NCBI GenBank assembly: GCA_016714495.1
Contig: JADKDU010000026.1
Span: forward strand, 1-31,667
DNA from: Hyphomonadaceae bacterium
GTDB lineage: Bacteria > Pseudomonadota > Alphaproteobacteria > Caulobacterales > Hyphomonadaceae
Direction of reading: 5' to 3'
Length of the DNA: 31,667 bases
The notes under the pieces are model-generated. The model was not told where the DNA came from, did no database searches, and saw only the letters and a list, made by a program, of their open reading frames with translations. How positions within the stretch are numbered: position 1 is the stretch's first letter; the number at the start of each line of letters is the position of its first letter. The position numbers were made by a program, and so were the translations under genes. Positions 15,328 to 25,204 of this stretch are shown here, piece by piece.

Positions 15328-15981
15328 ATGTCCGGATGCTGCGAACACGACGCTTGCGCCTCAAGCGCGGGATTGAAGGCGGACGCCGCGTGGCGGCGCG
15401 CCTTATGGATTGCTCTTGTCGTAAACGCCGGCATGTTTGCGGCTGAAGTGGCGGCGGGGTTCGCGGCGGATTCATCGGCTTTGCAAGCTGACGCGCTCGA
15501 CTTTCTCGGTGACGCAGCCAATTACGCAATCAGCCTTGGGGTGGCCGGCCTTGCGCTGGCGACGCGGGCGCGTGCCGCATTGCTGAAGGGTGTCACGCTG
15601 CTGGCGCTTGGCCTTTTTGTGCTCGGATCAGCCGGGTGGCGCGCGTGGATAGGGGATGCACCGCCTCATGCCGCCACCATGGGTGTCGTGGGCTTTGCGG
15701 CGCTGGTCGCCAATGCCGGCGTCGCGTTGATGCTGTTTCGCTATCGTCGCGGTGACAGCAACATGCGATCCGTCTGGATCTGCTCGCGCAACGACGCGAT
15801 CGGCAATGTCGCCGTCATGCTGGCGGCGCTTGGCGTATTCGGCACGGGAACGCTTTGGCCGGACGTCGTCGTGGCCATCGTCATGGCGGGTCTGGGCATC
15901 ACCGGCGGCATCACAATCATACGTCAGGCGCGGGGCGAAATACGCTTGGCGACGCCCTCACAAATCGTGGCGGCCGAGTAG
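15328..15981 (+). CDS. Cation diffusion facilitator (CDF) metal exporter
   Basis: An inner-membrane divalent metal/proton antiporter with about six helices. TM2 has Q-A-D-A-L-D-F-L-G-D-A-A-N-Y (D-x3-D metal site) and TM5 has S-R-N-D-A-I-G-N. The N-terminus MSGCCEHDACAS is Cys/His-rich and may bind metal in the cytoplasm. I take ATG 15328 rather than 15298: the MerR-type promoter would start its transcript at about 15302, and GAGG lies 9 bases before 15328. The product is 217 aa, the size of the short CDF branch often paired with a divergent MerR gene in alphaproteobacterial metal islands. One codon step separates it from the membrane gene that follows. Confidence 0.88.
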   Translation: MSGCCEHDACASSAGLKADAAWRRALWIALVVNAGMFAAEVAAGFAADSSALQADALDFLGDAANYAISLGVAGLALATRARAALLKGVTLLALGLFVLGSAGWRAWIGDAPPHAATMGVVGFAALVANAGVALMLFRYRRGDSNMRSVWICSRNDAIGNVAVMLAALGVFGTGTLWPDVVVAIVMAGLGITGGITIIRQARGEIRLATPSQIVAAE

Positions 15982-16486
15982 ATGCTGGACTTACCGCTTC
16001 TGCTTCGCGATGGCACGATCCTCGCGGTCGTCGCCTCGGTCTGGGTCATGGGGTCATTGCGCGCCAACCCGCGCTGGTTCCTCCGTCACTACCCAGAAGA
16101 GGTGAGGGCGGCGGCGCCTCCGCTGACAAAGAATGAACGGGTCGCAAGCCGTCTTGTGGGGCTACCGTTTCTTGCTGCCCTTGTCGGCATACCGATCTGG
16201 TCAGTCGCGTCACTCGTAGGACTTTATCCTGGCGCAACATTCCTGGACGCCGCCTTGCACGGCTTCGGCGTGTCCATGGTCTTCAATCTCGTCGATCTGC
16301 TCTTGCTCGACCTGCTGTGGCTCGGGGTCCTGCGGCCGTCCCTGGGCAATGATCCCAGGCACGGAGGCGGTGGTGTTCCGCCTCAACGTCTCGGATCATG
16401 TCCGCGGCTTTGTCGTGGGCACGGTTCTCGCAGTGGTGATCGGCTGCATTGCGGCCACGGTAGCTGGGGCATGGGGCAAGGCATGA
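15982..16486 (+). CDS. Hypothetical membrane protein, frameshifted near the C-terminus
   Basis: Starts at the base after the CDF stop. It has a hydrophobic N-terminus (TILAVVASVWVMGSL), a conserved-looking N-P-R-W-F-L-R-H-Y-P-E-E-V, then three membrane helices (about residues 57-80, 85-105 and 100-120). The frame changes near 16345 (extra base in CTGGGCAATGATCC). It then continues as M-I-P-G-T-E-A-V-V-F-R-L-N-V-S-D-H-V-R-G-F and a last helix VVGTVLAVVIGCIAATVAGA, stopping at 16484-16486. Joined length is about 168 aa. As part of the metal-induced operon it may help the CDF pump, but I recognise no family with a known role. Confidence 0.65.
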
Positions 16487-16610
16487 GTTGGTGTACGCTA
16501 TACAGTAACCCCAGGGGAAATTGACGGCCCAGCAGCTCGCCAATTTGTTCATCGACGGGCAATAGAATTCGTGTACGTCTGCCGCCAACTGCAACCCGAA
16601 AGCTGATAGT

Positions 16611-16943
16611 TTGATCCGCCGCCTGCTCACGATCATGCTCGCGATGCTGCTCTGGACCGTCCAGACAGCTGACGCGGCTATTGATCATTCGCAAGCTTTT
16701 GGCGGGGCGGACTCGGCAACTGTGATGCTGGTCGCCGACCATGGCGAAGACCCCTCCGGCAAGACCGACGGCGGCATGACGTGCAACTCCGGCTGCGTGT
16801 GTCATGTGCTCCATCACGCTTGCATTGGCGATGAGGCGGCTTCGGTCGAACAGGCGCTCGTTGATTGTCAGGCCTATGTCCTTGCTGACAGTGAAGTCGC
16901 CGCGTTCCTGACAGAACCTCCCACCCGACCGCCGCTCGTCTGA
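16611..16943 (+). CDS. Small secreted Cys/His-rich protein of the metal operon
   Basis: A 110-aa protein with a signal peptide (IRRLLTIMLAMLLWTVQTADA, cut after Ala) and a metal-binding-like stretch T-C-N-S-G-C-V-C-H-V-L-H-H-A-C (about residues 56-70). The start is TTG at 16611; no ATG is available in frame upstream. It lies 40 bases before czcC, so it probably begins the efflux operon. Small periplasmic proteins of this kind (CopL/DUF2946-like) often precede metal-efflux genes and may deliver or buffer metal in the periplasm. The assignment is by composition and context, not by recognised homology. Confidence 0.6.
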   Translation: MIRRLLTIMLAMLLWTVQTADAAIDHSQAFGGADSATVMLVADHGEDPSGKTDGGMTCNSGCVCHVLHHACIGDEAASVEQALVDCQAYVLADSEVAAFLTEPPTRPPLV

Positions 16944-16983
16944 GACGCCGTCGCCCGCTTGCGCGGGCTGTCGTCAGTCTCAG

Positions 16984-18230
16984 ATGCGGAGTCTATCCAT
17001 GCCTTCCCCTCGCGGGTTATTGCGCGCCGTTGCCGGCGTAGCGCTTGTCATATCGTTTGTCGGCCCGGCATGGGCGCAGGCTGGTAGTGTTCTAACGTTG
17101 CCGGAAGCGCTGGCGCGGGCGGAAGCCAGGCGCCCGCCCTTGCTGAGGCGAAAGCCGCCGTCGATGCGGCGCGTGGCAGGGACACAGCAGGCAGGCTTCA
17201 TTCCCAATCCCGAAGCGCGGCTTGAGGTCGAGAATTTCTCCGGCTCGGGCCTTTATAGTGGCCTCGATCTCGCCGAGACGACGCTTGCCATTGGGCAGAC
17301 CATCGAGATGGGCGGAAAACGCGAAAGCAGGATTGCTGCGGGCAATGCGGAGGTGATTGCCGCCGAGACCCGTCAAACGATCGCGCGCGCCGATTTGAAT
17401 CTCGAAGTCCGGCGCCTCTTTGCAAATGCACTGGCCAGCCGTGAACAAGCAGCGCTTGCCCAAGGCGCCTTGGACCGCGCACGCGACCTTTCGCGGGTCG
17501 CGCAGACGCTGGTTGATGCTGGCCGTGAGCCGCCGCTGCGCGCCCTGCGCGCACGTTCAGCTGCGGCGGAAGCCGAGGCCGAATTGCAACGCATTTCCGC
17601 CGAGGATAGCGCGTCTCGCGCGGCGCTCGCCGCGTTGCTTGGCGACACCGTCGCGCCAACCGCCATTATCGGGACGTTCGAGGCGCTGACGGACACACCA
17701 CGGTTGGTCGATCCGACCGAGACTTTGGATGTCAGACTGGCGCTCGCCGAAGCCGAGTCGGCGCGGGCCGTCGTCTCGCGCGAGCGCGCCTCGGCCGCCA
17801 CCGACATAACGGTGGAGTTGGGGGCCAAGCGCTTCGAAGATAGCCGCGACACGGCTGTGGTGTTTGGGCTCTCAATGCCGATCCCGATCTTTGACCGCAA
17901 TCAGGGAACATTGCTGCGGCCTCGGCTGACGTGAATGCCGCCAACGCTCGCCGCTTGCGCGCCCTGGCGGAAGCAGTTCGGGGCATGAACGAGGCCGACA
18001 GCCTGCTACGCGCGGCGCAAGCGCGGGTGACAACACTCGAGACATCTGCTGTGCCCGCAGCAAACGAGGCGCTTGAGCTGGCGCGCGCCGGATTTGAAGC
18101 GGGGCGCTTTACGTTGCTCGATGTTCTCGACGCCGAAGAGGCCTTTGCCTCGGCCCAGTCCGCCTTGATCGATGCGCGACGTGATCGCGCCAATGCCGCA
18201 GCCGCGCTGTCGCGCGCCGTAGCACGCTGA
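16984..18230 (+). pseudogene. czcC: CzcC-type outer membrane efflux protein, frameshifted
   Basis: This is the TolC-like outer membrane channel of the RND efflux system. A signal peptide (AVAGVALVISFVGPAWA, about residues 15-31) is followed by the repeated helical OEP domain. Landmarks are GFIPNPEARLEVENFSG, T-T-L-A-I-G-Q-T-I-E-M-G-G-K-R and V-F-G-L-S-M-P-I-P-I-F-D-R-N-Q-G. Two changes at about 17128 and 17178 cancel and garble 17 residues; the expected A-P-A-L-A-E-A-K-A-A-V-D-A-A-R-G is present in another frame. A third change near 17912 splits off the last 100 residues, which end F-E-A-G-R-F-T-L-L-D-V-L-D-A and continue to 18230. Reconstructed length is about 415 aa, normal. The gene is 11 bases before czcB. 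Confidence 0.88.
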
Positions 18231-18241
18231 GAGTAAGACCC

Positions 18242-19467
18242 ATGCAATTCAATCAACGCAACCTCATGATCGGCGGCGCCGCAGTCGCGGTGCTCGTTGT
18301 TGGCGCCGTTGCAGGCAGCACGCTGTTTGCACCCACGCAGAGCCATGTCGGAGAAACGCCCGAGGCCCACGCAGCCGAGCTGCAGGCAGGCGGGGAGAGC
18401 GAGCACGCCGAAGAGAGGGAGCACGCCGGCGAAGAGCATGTCGAAGGTCGCGTCGAAATGACCGCCGAGGCGCTGGCAGCAGCGCGCATCGGGATCGAGA
18501 CCACTGTCGCCGGCAGCTTGACGTCCGAAATTTCCGCTCAGGCGACTGTGGCGGCGGCGCCGGACGGTGAAGCGGTTCTGACGGCCCGCGCCTCTGGCGC
18601 AATCACACAGATCCGCAAGAGGATCGGCGATCCCGTCGCGCAGGGCGAGACGGTCGCCGTCGTCGCGAGCTCCGAGGCGGCCGGTATTTCAGCCGCGCTG
18701 GCGACCGCGAAATCACGCCTCGACCTCGCGCAGTCATCTTTCGACCGCGAGAAGCGCTTGTTCGACGAGAAGATCACGGCGCGTCAGGACCTCGAAGCTG
18801 CCGAAGCGGAACTGGGACAGGCGAAAGCGGAATTCACGCGCAGCCAGGCAGCCGCCAAGGCGGCGAGGGTGTCAGCCGACGGTGCGTCGGTTTTCATCGC
18901 CAGCCCCATCGCCGGCCGCATTACGTTCGTCGCGGACACCGCCAAGCTGGGGTCCTATGTCTCGCCCGAGGCTGTGCTGTTTCGTATCGCCGATCCGAGG
19001 CGCATCCAGATCCAGGCTGCCGTTCCTGTCACCGATGCACGTCGCATCGCGCCTGGTGACCTTGCGACGGTCGAGAGCGCTACTGGAGAGAAGCTGGCTG
19101 CCACTGTGCGGTCCGTTACGCCGGGCGTCGATGCAGAGAGTCGCTCGGCAACCGTCGTGATCGCATTGACCGCCGGCCTTGACGGTTTGCAGCCCGGACA
19201 GTTTGTCCGCGCCCACATCAAACCGAAGTCGAGCGCTCCGGTCGAAGGACGCTTCGTCCTGCCTGAAGAGGCTGTGCAAAGCGTGGAGGGCCGGGATGTG
19301 GTGTTCGTGCGCGAGGGCGACGCCTTTACCGCCATGCCTGTGCGCGTGGGCTCAAGGGCGGCGGACGGATCGAGGTCATTGAAGGACTGACAGCCGGTCA
19401 AGCGGTCGCGGGCAAGAACGCGTTCCTGCTGAAGGCCGAACTGGGCAAGGGTGAGGCTGAGCACTGA
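18242..19467 (+). CDS. czcB: CzcB-type membrane fusion protein (periplasmic adaptor), tail frameshifted
   Basis: This adaptor links the RND pump to the outer membrane channel. It has an N-terminal membrane anchor (MIGGAAVAVLVVGAVAG, about residues 9-25) and an acidic His-containing stretch (H-A-E-E-R-E-H-A-G-E-E-H, about 55-66) that may bind metal. The barrel-sandwich half-motifs are at G-A-I-T-Q-I-R-K-R-I-G-D-P-V and F-I-A-S-P-I-A-G-R-I-T-F, with a long coiled-coil hairpin between them. As written the frame stops at 19390 because one base is lost near 19360. The other frame gives R-I-E-V-I-E-G-L-T-A-G-Q-A-V and an end at 19467. All core domains precede the break. Confidence 0.9.
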
Positions 19468-19509
19468 GGCTGGCCGCCCCATCCCCACAACATCCTTGAA
19501 GGTTCTCCC

Positions 19510-22500
19510 ATGTTCGATCGCCTGATTGACCTCTCTGTCCGCTTCCGCTGGGGCGTGCTGGTTGCCGTCCTCGCCATTTCTGCTGTTGGCGTCTTCAACG
19601 TCCTGCGTCTGCCAATCGACGCAGTGCCGGACATCACCAACAAGCAGGTGCAGATCAACACCGTTGCGTCGTCACTGTCCCCGACGGAGATGGAGACGCG
19701 CGTCACATTCCCGATCGAGACCGCGCTTGCAGGCATCCCGGGTCTGGAATCGACGCGGTCGATCTCGCGCAACGGTTTTAGCCAGGTGACGGCCGTCTTC
19801 ACCGAGCAGACGGATGTCTACTTCGCGCGTCAACAGGTGTCCGAACGCCTCGTGCAAGCGGGTGAAAGCCTTCCTGCCGGCATCGAACCGTCCATGGGGC
19901 CGGTGTCGACCGGCCTTGGCGAAGTGCTGATGTGGACTGTCGCGTATGAGCATCCCGAGGGGAAGGGCGCCAAGGTCGTCGATGGCCAGCCAGGCTGGCA
20001 GAGCGACGGTAGTTTTCTCACGGCTGAGCGGGAGCGCCTGGACACCCCGATCGCCCGTGCCGTACCTCCGGACCGTGCAGGACTGGATCGTGCGGCCGCA
20101 GCTTCGGTCGGTTCAGGGCGTGGCCGGTGTCGACAGCATCGGCGGTTATGAAAAACAGTTTGTCGTGGAGCCAGACCCGACGCGCATGGCGTCGTTCGGC
20201 GTCTCGTGGAGCGAGCTGGCGCATGCCCTTGAAGCCGCCAACCAATCCGTAGGCGCCAACTTCGTCGAGCGCGGGGGTGAAGCCTTTCTCGTTCGCGCCA
20301 ATGCCCTGATCCAGAATCTCGACCAGATACGCACCGCCAGCGTCGCGACGCGGGAAGGCGTTTCCATTCTCGTGCGAGATCTCGCCGAAGTCCGTATTGG
20401 CGGCGACCTGCGCACGGGCGCTGCGTCCGAAAACGGCGAAGAGGTTGTCGTCGGCACTGTCCTCATGCTGGTCAAGGAAAACAGCCGCACGGTGTCCAGC
20501 GCCGCAGCCGCGCGCCTCACCGAGGTCGCAAAGAGCCTGCCGGCCGGCGTCAAGGTGCAGATCGTCTACGATCGATCCAACCTCGTGAATGCAACGATCG
20601 AAACGGTCGAGCGCAACCTCGCGGAAGGCGCTGTCCTCGTTGCGGCCGCGCTGTTCCTGATCCTGGGCAACTGGCGCGCGGCCCTGATCGCGACGCTGTT
20701 GATTCCGCTCTCGATGCTGATGACCGCGATTGGCATGAATCAGCTCGCTGTGTCGGGCAATTTGATGAGTCTCGGCGCGCTCGACTTCGGATTGATCATC
20801 GACGGCGCCGTTATCGTCATTGAGAACTGCTTGAGACGCCTGTCGGAACGACAGCATCATGAAGGCCGGCTGCTCACGCTTGATGAGCGTATGAGCGAAG
20901 TGATCGCGGCAACGCGAGAAATGGTCAAACCGACAATCTATGGCCAGATCATCATACTTCTGGTGTTCGCGCCGCTGCTGACCTTCACCGGCGTTGAGGG
21001 CAAGACATTCTCGCCCATGGCGATCACGTTGATGCTCGCGCTCGTGTCGGCTTTCATTCTGTCGCTGACGCTCGTTCCGGCCCTCGTGGCAATCGTCGTG
21101 CGCGGCAAGGTTGCCGAAAAGGAAGTGAAGCCGATCGTCTGGTTCAAGCAGGCTTATCACCCCATGCTCAAGCGCGCGGTCGTGACGCCCTGGCCCTTCA
21201 TCGGGGCAGGGGTTGCCGTCTTTGCTTTTGCCGGGGTGCTGTTCAGCACGCTCGGCCAGGAGTTCATTCCGCAACTCGACGAACGGGACATGGCCGCCCA
21301 GGCGCTGCGTATCCCGTCAACGTCGCTTGAGCAGTCGCTCAAGATGCAGCGCGATGTCGAACGTGTCGTCGCCACCTTCCCGCAGGTTGCCTATGTCTAC
21401 TCCAAGACCGGGACAGCTGAGGTCGCCAGCGACCCGATGCCGCCCAACGCATCGGACAGCTTCATCATCCTGAAGCCGCGGGAAGAATGGCCAGATGCAT
21501 CTCTCGGGAAAGATGAACTGGTCGAGCAGATCGAGGCCAAGCTGAAAACGCTGACCGGCAATGCGTATGAGTTCAGCCAACCTATCGAGATGCGGTTCAA
21601 CGAGTTGATCGCAGGTGTGCGGGGCGACTTGGCCATCAAGATCTACGGCGACGATCTTGAAGCGATGACGGCGACGGGCGGCAAGATCGCCACCATCCTG
21701 AACTCCCTGCAGGGTGCAGCCGACGTCAAGGTCGAACAGACCGACGGGTTCCCAACCCTCGACGTCGCCTTCAACCGCGACGCCATCTCGCGCTACGGCC
21801 TCACAGTTGAAGAAGTCGGTGACGCCGTCTCGATCGCCATGGGCGGGCGAGAAGCCGGCCTCATCTTCCAGGGCGATCGTCGCTTCGATGTTGTCGTGCG
21901 CTTGCCCGACAGCATTCGGAACGACCTCGACGCCGTAGGCTCGCTGCCGGTCTCATTGCCCGAGACATCCAGTGGCGTGCGTGGGTCTGTGCCTCTACGG
22001 GAGCTGGCTACTTTCTCGTACACGGAAGGCCTGAACCAGGTCAGCCGCGAGAACGGCAAACGACGGGTCGTCGTCCAGGCCAATGTGCGTGGACGCGACA
22101 TCGGCTCGTTCGTGCAGCAGGCGCAGGCGCGCATCGACAGCGAAGTCAAACTGCCCGCTGGCGCGTGGCTTGAGTTTGGCGGTCAGTTCCAGAACCTGCA
22201 GGCTGCATCCCAGAGAATGGCGCTGGTGGTGCCGGTTGTGTTCGTCTTGATCTTTGGTCTGCTGTTCATGGCGTTAGGCGGATTTGCACCCGCTGTCGCC
22301 GTCTTCACCGCTGTGCCGCTGGCTCTGGCGGGTGGCGTCTTTGCGCTTGTCCTAACGGGCATGCCTTTCTCGGTGTCGGCCGCCGTCGGGTTCATCTGTC
22401 TGTCGGGCGTCGCGGTCCTCAACGGCCTCGTGGTCATGGGCGGCATTCTGCATCGCCTCAAGATCGGTCTGCCGCTGGAGCAGGCCATTGTTGATGGTCT

Positions 22501-22759
22501 GATGGAGAAGGCGAGGGCGGTCCTGATGACCGGCATCGTGCCGGCGCTCGGCTTCGTGCCGATGGCGCTGGCGCATGGCACCGGAGCTGAAGTTCAAAAG
22601 CCGCTGGCCGTTGTCGTCATCGGCGGCTTGATCACGGCAACTGCGCTGACCCTGATCGTTCTGCCTGCGATCTGCCGCCTTGTTCTCAAAAGTCGTTCTG
22701 AAGCGACTGTGCCGAAGCGGTCGCCTCCGAGCTCCGCTCATCCCGTAGCGGCGGAGTAA
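19510..22759 (+). pseudogene. czcA: CzcA-type heavy-metal RND pump, one frameshift
   Basis: This is the proton-driven inner-membrane pump of the CzcCBA complex, which exports Co, Zn or Cd from periplasm/cytoplasm. It opens with a TM1 of the usual HME-RND type (F-R-W-G-V-L-V-A-V-L-A) and PIDAVPDITNKQVQINT. TM4 has the metal/proton motif D-F-G-L-I-I-D-G-A-V-I-V-I-E-N (the Asp, Asp and Glu conserved in CzcA). An extra base near 20060 (in GCCCGTGCCGTACC) breaks the frame after about residue 183; from there to 22759 (the remaining 900 codons) it is unbroken. The span is one base over a codon multiple; corrected it is 1083 aa, close to CzcA (1063). Four bases separate it from the ATPase gene. Confidence 0.92.
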
Positions 22760-22763
22760 GCGC

Positions 22764-24728
22764 ATGTCAGAGACCCACGATCATGGGGGCAAGGAAAGCA
22801 AGTTCAGTGAACTGGGCTTTGCCATCGCGTGCGGCGTCAGCCTCGCGCTGGGTTTTGGCCTCGAAACCCTGACCGACACGCCTTCGGTGGTCCCGCTGGG
22901 ACTTTACGTGCTGGCGTATGTGCTTGGCGGCTTCTTCACGCTCAAGGATGCCATCGCTTCGCTTCGGCATGGAAAGTTCCAGATCGATACGCTGATGCTC
23001 GTCGCCGCCATCGGCGCGGCGAGCCTGGGGCAATGGGCGGAGGGCGCGCTCCTGCTGTTTCTGTTCAGCATCGGACACGCCCTTGAGCACTACGCCATGG
23101 GACGTGCGCGGCGCGCAATCGAAGCCTTGGCTGAACTCGCGCCTGAAACCGCTCTGGTCCGGCGCGATGGGGCCACGACGACCGTACCGGTGGAAACGCT
23201 GGCGCCCGGCGACATCGTGATCGTCAAGCCGAACGAGCGTCTGCCGGCAGATGGCTTCATCATTCTGGGCGACACCAGCATTGATCAGGCGCCTGTGACA
23301 GGTGAGAGCGTTCCAGTCGATAAGAGTGCCGTCCCTGACCGGGAAATCGCTCTAAAGCGTCCGGACACGGTCACTGCGGAGCATCAGGTTTATGCCGGCA
23401 CGATCAACGGCGCCGGGGCCATCGAAATCGCTGTCACCCGGGCATCGTCGGACTCGACGCTGGCGAAGGTCGTGCGGATGGTCAGCGAAGCCGAGGCGCA
23501 GAAATCGCCCACCCAGCAGTTCACCGACAGGGTCGAGCGGTGGCTCGTGCCCGGTGTTCTGATCCTTGTCGTATTACTCATGTTCGCGTGGGTCGTGATT
23601 GATGAGCCGTTCCGCGACAGCTTCTACAGGGCCATGGCTGTGCTCGTCGCTGCCAGCCCGTGCGCGCTTGCCATTGCGACGCCGAGCGCGGTGTTGAGTG
23701 GGGTGGCGCGCGCAGCGCGGGGCGGTGTCCTCGTCAAGGGTGGAGCGCCGCTTGAAAATCTCGGAACGGTGTCTGCGATCGCATTCGACAAAACCGGCAC
23801 TTTGACGGAAGGCCGTCCGAAAGTGACCGACGTTGTCGCTGCTTCGGGCGTTGACGAAAGTCTATTGCTGACCACAGCGGTGGCAGTCGAAGCGCTCAGC
23901 GATCACCCACTAGCGTCGGCAATCGTCCGCGATGGCGCAGAGCGCCTGGGCGGCAAGGCAGGGGAAGTCGCCACAGACATTCGAAGCGTAACCGGCAAGG
24001 GCGTCGCTGCGTCCATTCAGAACGAGGCGGTGCATATCGGCCGCGATGAGCTCTTTGTGGAGGCGGGCGGCGTCGCGCTGACCGACGAGATCAAGACAAT
24101 CGTCGAACGCCTGCGCAAGGACGGGCGCACTACCATGATCGTGCGGCGCGGAGATCGCTATCTCGGTGTCATTGGACTGATGGATACGCCGCGTGCGGCC
24201 GCCGTGGAGAGCCTCAAGCGCCTGCGCAAGCTTGGTATCCGGCGGATGATCATGATCTCCGGCGACAATCAGAACGTGGCGGATGCGGTCGCGCGGAGCG
24301 TCGGCCTAGATGAAGCCTGGGGCAATCTTCTGCCGGAAGACAAGGTCGCCGCGATCACGAAGATCCGCGATCAGGAGAAAGTTGCGATGGTCGGGGATGG
24401 CGTCAACGACGCGCCGGCCATGGCGACCGCGACCGTTGGCGTCGCAATGGGCGCCGCCGGGTCTGACGTTGCTCTGGAGACCGCCGGCGTCGCACTGATG
24501 GCTGACGATCTGGCGCACCTTCCATTTGCAGTTGGACTGAGCCGGCAAACCAGCCGGATCATAAGGCAAAATCTCTATGTGAGCCTCGGCGTCGTCGGCG
24601 TGCTCGTGCCGGCGACAATCTTCGGCTTAGGGATTGGGCCCGCCGTTCTCGCCCATGAAGGCTCGACACTGGTCGTTGTTTTCAACGCGCTTCGTCTGCT
24701 TGGCTACCGAGATATCGGGTCCACATGA
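22764..24728 (+). CDS. P1B-4-type heavy-metal ATPase (CoaT/CtpD-like)
   Basis: An intact 654-aa ATP-driven metal exporter in the inner membrane. The N-terminus is short with His-Asp-His (residues 5-7) and no HMA ferredoxin-like domain. Motifs are T-G-E-S (179-182), the ion-binding S-P-C in TM4 (298-300), phosphorylated Asp342 in D-K-T-G-T (342-346), H-P (381-382), G-D-G-V-N-D (544-549) and H-E-G-S-T in the penultimate helix (631-635). S-P-C with H-E-G-(G/S)-T defines subgroup P1B-4, which transports Co and, in various members, Zn, Cd or Fe(II), unlike the C-P-C of ZntA/CopA. It lies in the CzcCBA operon, so cytosolic export by this pump would feed the periplasm-to-outside route. Confidence 0.92.
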   Translation: MSETHDHGGKESKFSELGFAIACGVSLALGFGLETLTDTPSVVPLGLYVLAYVLGGFFTLKDAIASLRHGKFQIDTLMLVAAIGAASLGQWAEGALLLFLFSIGHALEHYAMGRARRAIEALAELAPETALVRRDGATTTVPVETLAPGDIVIVKPNERLPADGFIILGDTSIDQAPVTGESVPVDKSAVPDREIALKRPDTVTAEHQVYAGTINGAGAIEIAVTRASSDSTLAKVVRMVSEAEAQKSPTQQFTDRVERWLVPGVLILVVLLMFAWVVIDEPFRDSFYRAMAVLVAASPCALAIATPSAVLSGVARAARGGVLVKGGAPLENLGTVSAIAFDKTGTLTEGRPKVTDVVAASGVDESLLLTTAVAVEALSDHPLASAIVRDGAERLGGKAGEVATDIRSVTGKGVAASIQNEAVHIGRDELFVEAGGVALTDEIKTIVERLRKDGRTTMIVRRGDRYLGVIGLMDTPRAAAVESLKRLRKLGIRRMIMISGDNQNVADAVARSVGLDEAWGNLLPEDKVAAITKIRDQEKVAMVGDGVNDAPAMATATVGVAMGAAGSDVALETAGVALMADDLAHLPFAVGLSRQTSRIIRQNLYVSLGVVGVLVPATIFGLGIGPAVLAHEGSTLVVVFNALRLLGYRDIGST

Positions 24729-25195
24729 AGGACAGGTCGCTTTCCCACCTTGGCTGCGGTCCAGCTCAACTCGCCGAAGCATTGCGCGAAGCTGAAGACC
24801 TCTGCCGCAAGCGAGGCGGCGCCCTGACGCCGCTTCGCAAGATGGTGCTGACCTTCCTGCTTGAGGCTGATCGCCCGATCAAGGCCTATGACATGTTGCA
24901 GAAGCTGCGCGATGACCGATCGGCTAATCCTCCAACGATCTATCGCACCCTGGAGTTTTTGATCGAGACAGGACTCGCCCACAGGATTGAAAGTCTCAAC
25001 GCATATGTGGCTTGCGGGCACTGGGATCATGGCCACGCAGCGGTGTTCCTGCTTTGCGATGGGTGTGGCTCTGCCGGCGAACTGCATGCCGGTGAAACCC
25101 ACAAGAAGCTGGCCCATGACGTGTCGGGAGTGAGTTTCAAGATGCGCAGCGCCGTCATCGAAGTGCGCGGGCTGTGCCAAGCCTGCGCCGCGTGA
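24725..25195 (+). CDS. Fur-family (Zur-like) metal-responsive regulator
   Basis: A 156-aa Fur-family protein translationally coupled to the ATPase (ATGA overlap). The DNA-binding domain is LTPLRKMVLTFLLEADRPIK and P-P-T-I-Y-R-T-L-E-F-L-I-E-T-G-L-A-H-R (residues about 34-87). The dimerisation part has A-C-G-H-W-D-H-G-H with C-D-G-C (Cys111/Cys114) and C-Q-A-C (Cys151/Cys154), the structural Zn site, and the His-rich strand of the regulatory site. This pattern is closest to Zur. Zur usually represses zinc uptake, so a copy inside an efflux operon may silence uptake or adjust this operon. No Fur/Zur box is obvious in the neighbouring non-coding DNA. Confidence 0.88.
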   Translation: MKDRSLSHLGCGPAQLAEALREAEDLCRKRGGALTPLRKMVLTFLLEADRPIKAYDMLQKLRDDRSANPPTIYRTLEFLIETGLAHRIESLNAYVACGHWDHGHAAVFLLCDGCGSAGELHAGETHKKLAHDVSGVSFKMRSAVIEVRGLCQACAA

Positions 25196-25204
25196 GCTGA
25201 GATC

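Noticed and set aside
20018..21274. 418-codon open frame on the minus strand
   Set aside because: Antisense shadow of czcA; its translation is rich in Arg, His, Asp and Gln and shows no domain, while the plus-strand frame has clear RND motifs.
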